Assembly (NCBI GenBank): GCA_006538405.1
Contig: BJKQ01000001.1
Coordinates: 3,782,001 to 3,846,000 of the forward strand
Reading direction: 5' to 3'
DNA: 64,000 nucleotides
DNA from: Hansfordia pulvinata
Lineage: Eukaryota; Ascomycota; Sordariomycetes; Xylariales
The stretch's first letter is position 1; each line of letters starts with the position of its first letter. This document shows positions 34,480 through 45,992 of the stretch, piece after piece. The position numbers and the translations under genes are program-made. The notes beneath the pieces were generated by a model. That model was not told where the DNA came from. It saw only the letters and a list, made by a program, of their open reading frames with translations, and searched no databases.

Positions 34480-37400
34480 ATGTTGCGACGGCCTCCTGGC
34501 GAAGGACGGCCCGTCGCCCAGCAGCCCAAGATATTCCTCGCCTTAGCCGCGATCCTATTACCATGGCTTCCCGTTGTCAACGCTCAGCAGCAGCACCAAC
34601 AGCAACACCGCCATCATCATGACACTTCCGACTACCTATCATCGCGCGGCCGCGACGCCCCCGTCGCACCGCACCTTTTGAACGAGGACAAGGCTGCCTC
34701 CAACGGGGAGCTGCCCATCCTGCCCAGAGACCCTGCTCGTCAAGTTCGCCACGAGTCTCCTTCCGAGGGAGACCGCATCGTTGACCGCATTGTCACTACC
34801 TCGTCTCAGCACGACATCCACCTCCAACAAGAAACTCAAGCTCCCCGCCGCAAGAGCACCCTCCCTACCGCGGCAGATGAGCTCTCTCCAAACAAGGAAT
34901 CCATAAAAAACCCCGACATCCTGTACGATGCGAGCGCCCTCGCTACTTTAGCTCCGGCTGAGCCCGTTCGAGCACCAAGCACCCCCAGACAGCTTCCCAG
35001 TCTCCTTGCCGGGGCTGGTTTGTCCTCGCCGCAATCTGCGCGGAGTCTGGAGGATTGGGAAGTGGAGGACTACGTCCTTCTGGCGACCATCGATGGACAC
35101 CTTTACGCCGTCGACCGTGGCAATGGCGGCGAACGCTGGCATTTGCAGGTCGAACAGCCTACCGTTGAGACGATCCACCACAACATCAATCGCTCGTCCT
35201 CCAAGACTGGAGGACCCTCGCGCGAGAAGGCGGAATCCCCCCATCCTTTAGATGATTACATATGGGCCGTCGAACCTACCACCAATGGCGCCGTCTATGT
35301 ATGGACGCCGTCAGGCGTGAACCCTGGTCTTATGGACACGGGCTTCACGATGAAGCAGCTCGTCGACGACCATGGCCCTTATGCCGTGCAGGACCCCCCT
35401 GTCGTCTACACAGGCCACAAAAAGACCACCATGATCACTCTGGACGCAGCCACAGGCCGGGTTTTGAAGTGGTTTGGACACAGTGGCTCGCAGGTCGACC
35501 AGACTGCGACCTGCTACCGGCCAGATGGACGTTTGTTGGAGCCCAGCGACGAGTGTAGCCACAGCGGAACCATCACTCTCAGTCGGACCGAGTACGTCGT
35601 CACGATCCATCGACTCGACGACGGTCGTGCCATCGCCACATTGAAGTACTCTGAGTGGGGTGCCAACAGTTTCGACAGTGATCTCCATCGACAGTATCGC
35701 ACCGCCCACAACAATCGATACATCACCAGCAAAACCGACGGCAAGCTGTATGTGCTGGGAATCGATGGTGTTTCATCCCTGGCCTTGAAGTTCTCCGCCC
35801 CTGTCGCCCACGTTTTCGATATTGCTCGTCCCGAGGACGCCCCGGCTGGCAGCAACCCCGAATTGGTTTTGCTGCCGCAACCTGCTGCGCCGGCTTGGAC
35901 CAATAAGGGTGCGCACAACCGCGGCCACAACGTTTTCCTCAACCGAACCGAAGCCGGAAGCTGGTATGCCATGTCGGGTTATTGGTACCCCCTGGCCGTT
36001 GATGCCCCGATTGCAAAGAGCAACCGCAGACATTTCTGGGAGTCTCTCAAATCCGGTTTACGTGACGGAATGGACCGTAAGCTGATCAGCGATGCCTTGG
36101 TCGGCACCCATCCCCTGGGCAATGCCGCGGTGATGGCACAGCGACCACGGAGCTTCCCACCAACCTTGCCTTCTGAGCCTGCCAATAAGGCCCAGCAGCC
36201 CCAACAGCTGCCGCGGGACTCCTCTTTGCCGAGCATACTTCCCGACAACGAGACCAACTTTCCAGCCATTGTCAACAAGGTCTCGGTCCTTCCGCAATAT
36301 GCTATTGATCGCGCCATTGAGTTCTTCTCCAACCCATTCTGGTACGCCATCCTGCTTGGTTTGCTAGTCTGGCGGAGAAAGGAAGTGATCCGGTGGTTCA
36401 AGGGACGCAAGGGCAAGGAGCAGCAGGAGGAAGAATCCAAGCATGGCAAGTCAGAGCTCAAGGCTACTGCCGACCGCGACAAGGTCGTCTTACCATCTGG
36501 CGAATCACCATCTGAGGAGTCCAAGGCCGCCGCCAAGACGGATGGTCAGACCGAAGCCCAGGTTGTTGACGGTGCCCGAGATTCTCCGTCGGCCACCAGC
36601 GAGCCCTCTGCCAGCGCCTCACCGACTGAAGGTGGCCAGGAAATGGGAGGTGATGCCTCGCCTGAAAAGAAAAAGAAGGCTCACCGTGGCCGCCGAGGAG
36701 GCGTGAAGCACCGAAAGGGCGTCAGGAAACAGCAGGACTCTGTGGAGAGGCGAGGCGAGTCATTGACGGATATTGACGAAGTCATCCCTGGACTGCAGAA
36801 CGTCGGCGCACCGCCCAAGCTGGAGCCGAATGTGACCACCATGAGCAACGACCCCGAAGATGTCAGCGGCCCTACCGTTCAGATCGGAGGCATCGAGGTG
36901 AACCAGGATGAACAACTTGGCATGGGCAGCAACGGAACGGTCGTCTTTCCCGGCAAATTCCACGGGCGGGACGTTGCAGTCAAGCGAATGCTTACCCAGT
37001 TCTGGGACATTGCGACCCAAGAGACGCAGCTGCTCCTGGAAAGTGATCACCACCCGAACGGTATGTGTTTCTCTACAGTGTTCTCTTTTCGTCGGGTGGA
37101 TACTAACCCCCCGCTAGTCATTCGATACTATGCCATGTCGAGGAACGACAGCTTCTTGTATATCGCCCTGGAGCTTTGCCAGGCGTCGCTGTCCGACATC
37201 ATCGAGAAGCCGCACATGTTTCAAGAGCTGGCGCAAGCGGGCGAGGTCGACATTCCTCGCGTTCTTCTGCAAATTGCCTACGGTCTCAGCTACCTCCACG
37301 ATTTGAGGATCGTGCATCGCGATCTAAAGCCTCAGAACATTTTGGTGACTATGGGTAGAGATGGGAGGCCACGGCTCCTCGTTTCCGACTTTGGTCTTTG

Positions 37401-38262
37401 CAAAAAACTGGAAGGCAATCAGTCCTCGTTTGGCGCCACTACGGCCCACGCGGCTGGGACATCCGGATGGCGTGCGCCGGAACTTCTGGTCGATGACGAC
37501 GCCCGAGACGGTGTGAACCCGACCATGGCCAGCACTCACAGCGACTCGAGTACCATCATGAGCAGTTCCGATATGATGGGCACCAGGCGCGCCACCCGGT
37601 CCATTGACATTTTCAGTCTGGGACTGGTGTTCTACTATGTGCTGACCAAGGGGTCACATCCGTTTGATTGTGGAGACCGCTACATGCGCGAGGTCAACAT
37701 TCGCAAGGGGAAATTCAACCTTAGTCCGCTCGATGTCCTGGGCGACGTGGCGGAAGAGGCCAAGGCGTTGATTGAGGTCATGCTGCGAACGGAGCCCAAG
37801 GCGCGACCGACGGCCAAGGACGTCATGGCGCATCCGTTCTTCTGGTCACCCAAGGAGCGGTTGTCATTCCTGTGCGATGTGTCGGACCACTTCGAGCTGG
37901 AGCCACGGGATCCTCCCTCGGAGGCACTGCAGCAGCTGGAGCATCATGCGCCCAAGGTGTGCTGTGGCGACTTCCTCAAGGGACTGCCCAGGGAGTTTGT
38001 CGACAGTCTAGGGAAGCAGCGCAAGTACACGGGGACCAGGTTCCTCGATCTCCTGCGAGCTCTCCGCAATAAACGATCCCACTATGGGGACTTGAGCGAC
38101 TCGCTGAAGAAGATGGTGGGGCCGGTGCCGGAGGGGTACCTGAATTTTTGGACTAGGCGGTTCCCGAATCTGCTCGTTGTCTGCTGTCAGGTTATTCATG
38201 AGCTGGGACTGGAGGAGACGGACACGTTCAAGGAGTATTTCAAAGCCAGGAAGCCCCAGTGA
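34480..38262 (+). CDS. ireA: IRE1 unfolded-protein-response kinase/endoribonuclease
   Basis: IRE1 is the ER transmembrane sensor of unfolded proteins. Its cytosolic RNase splices the HAC1/hacA mRNA without the spliceosome. The reading frame is open throughout, but a 57-nt in-frame intron (37061-37117: GTATGT, perfect TACTAAC, CTAG) must be removed, giving 1241 residues and the kinase string HHPNVIRYYA. The order is: signal anchor (IFLALAAILLPWLPVVNA), Gln/His-rich segment, luminal beta domain (LLATIDGHLYAVDRGNGGERW, shortened in family terms to a PQQ-like repeat), transmembrane helix near 615-632 (WYAILLGLLVW), basic linker, kinase from about 800 (LGMGSNGTVV, VAVKRML, VHRDLKPQNILV, SDFGLCK, GTSGWRAPELL), and the KEN RNase domain from about 1108 to the end with ALRNKRSHYGDL holding the catalytic His. 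A Ser-rich insert sits between the APE motif and IDIFSLG. All key kinase and RNase residues are present. Confidence 0.97.
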   Translation: MLRRPPGEGRPVAQQPKIFLALAAILLPWLPVVNAQQQHQQQHRHHHDTSDYLSSRGRDAPVAPHLLNEDKAASNGELPILPRDPARQVRHESPSEGDRIVDRIVTTSSQHDIHLQQETQAPRRKSTLPTAADELSPNKESIKNPDILYDASALATLAPAEPVRAPSTPRQLPSLLAGAGLSSPQSARSLEDWEVEDYVLLATIDGHLYAVDRGNGGERWHLQVEQPTVETIHHNINRSSSKTGGPSREKAESPHPLDDYIWAVEPTTNGAVYVWTPSGVNPGLMDTGFTMKQLVDDHGPYAVQDPPVVYTGHKKTTMITLDAATGRVLKWFGHSGSQVDQTATCYRPDGRLLEPSDECSHSGTITLSRTEYVVTIHRLDDGRAIATLKYSEWGANSFDSDLHRQYRTAHNNRYITSKTDGKLYVLGIDGVSSLALKFSAPVAHVFDIARPEDAPAGSNPELVLLPQPAAPAWTNKGAHNRGHNVFLNRTEAGSWYAMSGYWYPLAVDAPIAKSNRRHFWESLKSGLRDGMDRKLISDALVGTHPLGNAAVMAQRPRSFPPTLPSEPANKAQQPQQLPRDSSLPSILPDNETNFPAIVNKVSVLPQYAIDRAIEFFSNPFWYAILLGLLVWRRKEVIRWFKGRKGKEQQEEESKHGKSELKATADRDKVVLPSGESPSEESKAAAKTDGQTEAQVVDGARDSPSATSEPSASASPTEGGQEMGGDASPEKKKKAHRGRRGGVKHRKGVRKQQDSVERRGESLTDIDEVIPGLQNVGAPPKLEPNVTTMSNDPEDVSGPTVQIGGIEVNQDEQLGMGSNGTVVFPGKFHGRDVAVKRMLTQFWDIATQETQLLLESDHHPNGMCFSTVFSFRRVDTNPPLVIRYYAMSRNDSFLYIALELCQASLSDIIEKPHMFQELAQAGEVDIPRVLLQIAYGLSYLHDLRIVHRDLKPQNILVTMGRDGRPRLLVSDFGLCKKLEGNQSSFGATTAHAAGTSGWRAPELLVDDDARDGVNPTMASTHSDSSTIMSSSDMMGTRRATRSIDIFSLGLVFYYVLTKGSHPFDCGDRYMREVNIRKGKFNLSPLDVLGDVAEEAKALIEVMLRTEPKARPTAKDVMAHPFFWSPKERLSFLCDVSDHFELEPRDPPSEALQQLEHHAPKVCCGDFLKGLPREFVDSLGKQRKYTGTRFLDLLRALRNKRSHYGDLSDSLKKMVGPVPEGYLNFWTRRFPNLLVVCCQVIHELGLEETDTFKEYFKARKPQ
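37061..37117 (+). other. In-frame 57-nt intron of IRE1
   Basis: The donor is GTATGT, the branch point TACTAAC at 37101-37107 and the acceptor CTAG. The length is divisible by three and it contains no stop, so an ORF caller retains it as 19 spurious residues inside the conserved kinase N-lobe. Retention would place those residues before VIRYY. Confidence 0.9.
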
Positions 38263-39784
38263 TTTGCTCAGATAGAAAATTGGATTACTTGGTGTAGCAC
38301 GTCGAATTATTGTCTGCCGCTGGCCATGAGTGAAATCGGACGAATCGTGCCTTTACATCCCAAGAGCTGACAAAAGACTGCCGCGCAAAAAGCCGAAGAT
38401 ACCGACGTAGCTTACAAGAGCCCTCGAGCATGTGGCCATGGAATGTGTGTCAAGACCAGTGCTCGAAACTTGCACAAAATGCAGAGTTGCCGTGTTGTCT
38501 GGAGGAGGGACAATGGTGGACAAGTATCGGATACCCGTAGGTGGATAGCCACATGGCTTGCGGGTGTTTGGTGCGAGATGCTATAGAGACGTTGGAGATG
38601 GCCCAAAGTGGCCAACTGCCTACCCGGGAGCACGGGTGCGCTAACGTGCCATTGGCAGGCCCCCCACAGCTGGGAGCCCAGGCCTCAGGGCGGGTGTGGG
38701 GTGGACAGACTGCCAGGGGCTGCAGGGGTATCACAGCCCGCAGAGTCCAGTACGGGTACCTCATTAGGTACACCTGACGTGCCCAGTCGCATGGGCGCAG
38801 GGGCAGGGGTCTGGGCCGGCGGAAAAAGTCGCGATCGCGCCGAGCTAGTCGAGCCGCGACGCGTCTTGCTTGCTTCTTCTTGAGCCGCCGTGCACGACGC
38901 CGCGACGGAGCAGCATCGTTTACAGTGCCTACATCTATCGTGTACAATGAGGTACGAGCTACTTGGTACCTGCTCGCGACGAGGAGGCTTCCAAGGCGGG
39001 TGCATGTGCGAGCAGCAAACAGGGAAATACTCGTAGAAGGAAGTCGCGATCCAAGAGAGAGCCGGGCAACGACCGTCACGGCCAACGCCCGCGCAGACCT
39101 TCACTTCCAACGACCTCGCAAACCTCACCTTAGCTTGAATGATTGCCCTGCCTCGCCCACATAGGCCGTGCCCATCTCCCCACCAACAGCGTACGAGTTA
39201 GGCCCCGATTGCCTGGCCCTTGAACGCCCGCCGTGCCCGCTTTCCTCGCCGTCCATCCATCTGCCTCAGAACCGACGGGGCACCCTGAGTGGGGCCCTGC
39301 AAACACTTTAGCCAGGCCCATCTGACCTTCACTTCATCTCATTTAACCCAAGACATGCCCGGCCCATCGCCTCATCAACGCCACGTCTGCCCTCGTTGTC
39401 GTCGACCTCGCCTCTTGTTCCCCACGCCACAGCCAAACTGCGCAGCTTTGATGCGTCAACGCCCTTCCAAGCTCTCCAGGTGTTTGGCCATTGAGCGCAC
39501 CGGCTGATCCCTGCGCAGCACATCATCTCAACAGTTGCGAGGTGCTCTCGGCCGGGCCCTTCTCGACTCGCCAGCTGTAGAACTTTTCTGACGTCCCAAC
39601 TCTCTCTCCTCCAGCATATTCGCCTCGCTTGGAGCTTCTCACTCGCCAGACCACCAGTGTCATTTTCAACACTCTGCGCCGTTTGGAAACTCAACTCAAC
39701 TCGCGACCAAACTTTGTTACGCACTCTCGCCGGGGAGCCCACATGTGTTAGCTTTCCACCTCTCCATCGCCTCCGCCAGCCACC
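38263..39784. other. Intergenic region between tandem genes
   Basis: About 1.5 kb between the IRE1 stop and the next start. It has no supportable gene. The last 500 bases are pyrimidine-rich with no good frame, fitting a 5' leader. A TACTCGTA motif lies near 39029. Confidence 0.5.
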
Positions 39785-42700
39785 ATGGCGGATGCTGCCG
39801 CCTCAGCAGAGGCTCAGGAGGGGACTCCGTTCTCCGTCCGGGCTTACATCTACTCGCATGAGGATGGTAGACAAGGCAGGCCGGTTGCGAGTCCGGTTGC
39901 GAGTCTCAGGCTACGGACGCAGAAGAGCTTCACCTTCGCCGACCTGTCCCGCCAGGCGCTCGAACGCTATCAGAAGACCGACCCTGCCGAAGCAGCACAT
40001 GCTCAAATCGCAACTGTCCTTAATGACGGCAACTGCGTCTTGGACTCATCGGACTGCATCGATTTTCTGGCGCCTCAGGAAGCGGTCCACTTTGTTCTTG
40101 CCGAGCCCCACGGCCCCAGCAAGCAGAATCAGAGGGCTGCTTCAGCTGTGCCACATGACAAAAGAGCGGCTGTATCCTCGCCCACAATAGCGAAACCCCT
40201 TGTTCAAGCACAAACACCTCAGAAGGTTCGAGCAAGAACCCATCGCTCACACCACCCAAAGCTGACAACTAAGCAGAGCCTCCCCAAATCTGCAGCCCAG
40301 CAGACGGTCACGAAAACACCCAAAGGAAGAAACGCCGCGACACCCACGAGTAAGGTCGCGCGATCAGCCTCGCAGCCGCCGTCTGCCAGCAGAGTTGCGG
40401 GTGTCAAAACGACACCAACGTCTCGCCCGCCATCGACGCTACTTCACCGCCAAAAACCGTCGACGCCAGATAATGCAGTCTCAGTTTCTTCGACCTCGCC
40501 CACTTCTCCGCATCCTACTAATGCCCATGACGCGGATGTCATTATGCAACAAACTGAAGTCTTGAAGAGGGAGGACAGGTTGGCAAGAGGAGATGCCACG
40601 CCTGGGTCCCAGAAAAAGCCCATCCCCGTAGACCCATATGAGATTTATTCAGATACAGACCTGAACGAGCCCCCCATCCACAGGGGCACGCCAGGAGCAC
40701 GCAACAGAAGACGTAGTATCACCTCTTCTCCTCCCTTTCGGCCCACGGGAACACCCAAAACTACCCTTCGGACATCATCCGCGAAGCCGACGCCTTCGAA
40801 AACTTCCACGGCCACGCCAGTCGGCTTGAGCAAACGACAACAGGTTCTTTCGCGAGTGGCCGCTGGAGCAGAAACCATTTGTCTTTCTGATTCCTCAGGG
40901 TCTACATCGACCGATAGCGAACCCCCTGCGTCAACACCAACCAAGCCATCAGCCAAGGCACTTGGCAAGAGATCACTTCATACAGTCAACGATCACATTG
41001 AGATCGTGGAGCAAGGGCGCAAAGAATCAAGAGACGCCACCGGGCCAGTTCCACAGTCACCAAAGCCCATCATGGTTCGGCACTCAAAAGGCGTCACACC
41101 TGTTTATCGGAAGGGCGGACTAGCCAGATCGATGAGTCAGCCAGCTGCATCGCTGGAGAAACTTGCCGTTCGATCACCTTCGGCTCCCAGGCCTCAAAGA
41201 AGAAAGAGTGATGTGGCTGGTGAGAGTCAACAGCTCGCCTTGAATGAGGGCCTGGACGACGACATACTGGTAGTCGACTCTGCTGTCATCCGATCCTCCC
41301 CAGTTTTAAACAAGAGAGGCTGGGATTCACCGACGAAAAGCTCACGGCGCGGTCGCCCTAGAGAGCTTGAAACACTCCTCTCGAAGCCAAATTCGCCCCG
41401 TCATTCCCGTCTGCCTGCCAAGACTGGGCTGCAGCGACAACTTGAGCATTTCGCGGATCAGCTAGATGAGGAGAGAATGGCTCAGTCGGCAGAGAAAGAA
41501 GCCGCGTCCACTTCCATTGCCCGAATGCCCACAGGAGCTGCTATCAAAGAGATCAAGGGGGCAATGGAGACCAAAGTCGCGAGGCCAGGTTTGTCGCCCC
41601 TTAAAAGTCCACGAATGGAATCTTTGCTTACCTTGATAACAGCTGCTGCACCGAAGATTCCGGATTCATTCTTTGCAGACAAGAAGGCTTGGGAAGAGAT
41701 ATATGTTTCCACCTCAAGTGACGATGAGTCCGTTGTGGAGCAAAACCCAGAGCCCCTCAAAAACACCGACCTCGGGGCTCCCTGTGAAGATATCCAGCTC
41801 TCCCAGACGTCGAACCGCTCCAATAGAGTGAGCAGAAATCGGCGCTCCGCGTCGGTCTGCTCTCAGGGGTCAGTTGCTCCTGTGAACACACTGAACAAGG
41901 GGCCGAGAAAGCGCCAAGCCGTTCGCCAGCATCAACACCTCGTTTACACAGGGCATATGCGCAACGTGTCCGTGATAGGTTTTCGGATGCCTCCGATTCC
42001 GACTCCGACTATTCATGTGTCTCGGAATCGTCCGTGGAGCTGACGCGCCCCAGCACCCTCACAACACCAAAAGTCCTGCAGTCACGCAAATTCACGACCA
42101 ACAACGGTTCAGATCTCAGCATTGGGGAAAAGCCCCGGTGGACCCCCATGGCATGGATTCAGCGATACGAAACGACTTTTGGTCTCATGTACCAGGAAGT
42201 TGCTGATGGCCCTTTTGAAGGCTTCATACCTTGGGGTAGCCGCGCAGGCCAGTATTTGCCAGGGTTTGGACCACCCTCGAAAGAGAAGCTAGAGCAAGCA
42301 GAAAAGCTGTGCACCCCCAAAGTGAAGCATGAGCTACTCGATGACGACCCTGAGGAGCGATGGACAGACCTGAAAGGTGGAGAGACAAGTCCCGGCGACG
42401 GAGTCTCTGGCCACAATGCAAAGTCCCCCAGTGTCCCTGGCGATGGCACAGAAATCTCGTTCGATGAGGATGTGGACGGGCTCGGCGACAGATCAGGGAG
42501 CGGCACGCCGTTCCACCTCTACTCCCCGAATGGCGGGCCTCTTGTTCTGTTCCCAATCACTCGAGAAGAGGAGCATCAACGGACAGCGGCCCTTCACTTA
42601 ACTGAGCAAAACACGGTCGCCAACCTTTCAGATCAAGTATCAGAGCGAAAAAACAGCCTTGTGCCAGAAGGAGACTTGAACTCTGCTCGGCATGCTTCCT

Positions 42701-45700
42701 CGGCCCCATCAACAGACTCGGATTCGACATCCGTTCTGATAGCCCGTCAGCTCACGAGACAAAGCCCATCCTTTTCGCCATCACCTCCGTCCAATCAAGA
42801 GTTGGGGCTGTTGATGAGCTCTAGCCCGGCATCCAAGTCTTACAGAACAGACAACATGGTTGTTCAGCAGGCTTCCAAACCCACAAAAGCTGACCACGAA
42901 AGTCGCTCAGACACAAGCAGCTCTGAGGCGAGCTCTGGAATTCCATCGGGCACACCTTCGCTGCTCCCTCCAAGCCCTCGCGCGACCAGTATGGCACCCA
43001 ATCAGGTGATCAAAAGTCCCAGTCTGCATCTGTCTGTTCCGCCGACGAGTGGTGGAATGCAGGGACGACGTACGACAAGGCTTCCGGCAAAAATGTCACC
43101 TTCGGGGTCTTTGGATTACAGAGAGAGCGGCACGCTGAGACCCCCTCGGCCGACGTCGGCTCCTGGATCAACAACACAACGCAAAAAGGACTACCACTTG
43201 TTGCAACGACCTGCTAGTGCCGGTTTTGACTCGAAGTCCGAAACACCAAGACCTCTCATTGAGCTTCCCCAGATGTCCGCAGAGCAGAAAGCTCAGTATG
43301 ACCGCATATCTCTAAGTCCTGGCACACGAAGTGACAACCCCGGTCCGAATATGCAACAAACAAGGTCCCCGTCACCACCACCTCCAAGAACCTTCCGATC
43401 TTTCGAACAAGATTTCCCCACACAGTCATCGAACGCTTCATTTCTTGACCACGTGCTTGATGAGGCGCCAAGATGGTTGAAGCCCATCACCGAGGTGGGG
43501 CCTGAGGCACCGCTTCCATCCAGCGAGAAGGACACCGATGTTCCTCGCCGAAGAGCTTCTCTAAGACTGTCCAAGTCTCTTGATAAGACGTCATTGCCAA
43601 AGACGGCCCGCGTAATCTTTGCTCAGCCAGATTCTGAACGAGGTGATGAGCTTTACGATACAGACGCGCTTGGACACCAGCCAAGTACCAACAAGGATGG
43701 TTCTTCAGGCGCTGGCAAGGAGCCGAAGAAGCTGCTATCTGATGGCCACACAGATGATCCAAGCAAATATGCCGCGTCTTCCGCGGCGCTCAGCAAGGAC
43801 GAAATTGATACTGGGAACCGGCAGGCTGTTGGCGACGAGTCTTACAAGGACACTATGGCACCGGTATCACCAATCAGAGACGAGGCCAATGACTCGGCGA
43901 TTGGTGGGAAGGCTCATGGTGAAGAAGCTGGCGATGACAATGATCCCAAGTCAACCGAAGCTGTTCTGCAGAAAAGGCCACGTGCGAAGTCAACAGCGAA
44001 GCTTCCAGTTGGCAACTCTCATCCGGAACCCGCGACACCACGCAGGCCAGAGCTCACGTCCAAGCCAATTCTTCGTTCAACGACGCCTATCCCACCGCCT
44101 CAGATTCCTCTTCTCACCAAGTCACTGTCCGCGCGGCGTGCGTCAACACCCGCCCCTATTTCGCAGACGCCCGCTCCTGCGCCTGTGATCTCAGAGCATG
44201 CCACCCATCAACAGCCAGCCGGAAAAAATAGTGAAGGAGAGCCACTTGGGATACCAAGGAAGCGACACGACAGGTCATTGACAATTCCGGGCATAATGTG
44301 AGTCTTCATCGCCTCTCATCTGACACACGGTCCCTCGAAGAGTAATGCTGACTTCACACTTCCTCAGGAACGCGACACGCATGTTTCGACATCCCCGGCA
44401 GGGTTCGATGTGCCCGGTGCAGACGCATCCGAGGCGAAGAAACGCACGGCACAGCATGGGCAGAAGCACACTGATGCAGACATTGGCGGTGACGCTAACC
44501 TGGCAAACCAAGTGGTGTCATTCTTGACAACGAAGAATGGTGGTGAGCCTGACTTGACGAACCAAGTTGTGTCATTTTTGACAACGGCCGGGACTACCAA
44601 CACAAATCGACAAGATGAGCCCAGCCACCATGCTAAATCCAAGCGGTCCAAGAAAAATCGCCCACGAAAGAAAAGCTCTAGCAAGCAGATTGATTTTGCA
44701 GGCTCCGAAAACGCCAAAGTCGGCCCTCCCAAAGGCAAACAGCAAGCAGGAATCGAAAAGTCACGAGATCCCGTTGACACGGGGAATGCAGAACAGCAAC
44801 GCAGGTCAGACAAGCGCCGCAAACGAGATGCGAAGAAAGCACTGGAAAGTGGCATTGGCAATCAAGTCGAATTAGATAGGGGAAAACGGGAAAAGCACAA
44901 GTCCGGTAACAAACGAAAGAGGGACAAGACCCTCGACAGAGATGAGCACCCTCAACACAAGTTCAAGGAAGAATCTGAACGTGACGAGACTCCGCGCAAG
45001 AAACAGAAGCGCAGTCGCTCTGATGGCTCCCACAAAGCCGAGCTCAAAGCAAAGGTGAGCCAGTTCGCCTGCGATCGTTCCATAGACCGCTGCTAATCAA
45101 GGATCAACAGGACACTCCTCAAAAACAGCCGATATGCCTCGCCGATACCCATGACAGCATCAATAACAGTGTCTCAAAGGCCAAGAGGCGGGAGCTTGTC
45201 AAACCAGAGGAGGGGATTGACCGGCCAGGCGAGAGTAGCAAGTCGTCAGTGAAACGTTTCAAAGGACCCCGACATCACAACATCAGCCACGAGGATAATG
45301 TCAAGACAGAGGTCACCGTCCCGAACCACAGCCTCGGCGATTTCAACACTGGAGGCAAAAGAAAACGCAAGAGAAATGACAAATCATCCTTTCACCAAGA
45401 TGCGGCTCATCCGGCAGAGGACCCAGCCAATACACGCCACACAGGGCGACCGATATCGATTTCCAGCATTGCAGACGTGCCCGACTCCCTTGACCAGTTC
45501 CGAGAGGCCAAGCGTGTGAAGCGTGATAAAACCCCAGGAAAACCGCCTCGCGACACCGATAAGAAATCCAAGCACAAGCGTCTGGCTAAAATGGAGAAGA
45601 AGGCGAAGAAAGAGGCCAAAGCCAAGGACCCCTGGTCTGATCTACCTCAGGAGATGAACCCTTATGTCAAAGAAATCAACAAGACTCGCTTCACTGCCTC

Positions 45701-45992
45701 CACGCCTGACTCGATGGTCAGCAAAGACAACTCGGCACCGTTGCCGTCTCGTGCTCCTAACGTGGAAAAGCGAGACGGCAAACGCAAGCGCCACAGGTAC
45801 GCACAAAAAAAGGCGGGAGGCGGCAAAGAGAAACATCTCCGCCATAGCCTGGCAGCCTCAGAAGCGGCATCTGCACTGCCGCACCTGGGGAAACAGCAAT
45901 CTCAGATGCAATCGACGCGGCAATCGTCTTCCTCTTTGGCCACTCCGCCTGCCACCTCGCGGCCCACTAGTCCTGAGCCCGAGAGGGCCTGA
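39785..45992 (+). CDS. Very large basic nuclear protein, possibly Net1/Dnt1-type nucleolar
   Basis: Four exons are proposed: 39785-41868, 41952-44297, 44343-45054 and 45111-45992, about 2007 residues in total. The third intron (GTGAGC, TGCTAAT, CAACAG) is secure. The first (83 nt, GTCAGT/ACACAG) and the second (45 nt, GTGAGT, CTGAC, GAAGAG) give correct frames but have weak borders; a one-base error could explain the first. The N-terminus (about 15-105) has LRTQKSFTFADLSRQALERY and ATVLNDGNCVLDSSDCIDF, resembling the N-terminal domain of Net1/Dnt1 nucleolar proteins that hold Cdc14-type phosphatase. The rest is long Ser/Pro/Thr-rich disorder, one conserved-looking patch (MAWIQRYETTFGLMYQEV), then a Lys-rich end with many nuclear localisation signals (KRKRKRND, KKAKKEAKAKD). 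NQVVSFLTT is duplicated near 44505-44582. The ATG has an ideal CACCATGG context. The function is inferred and tentative. Confidence 0.7.
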
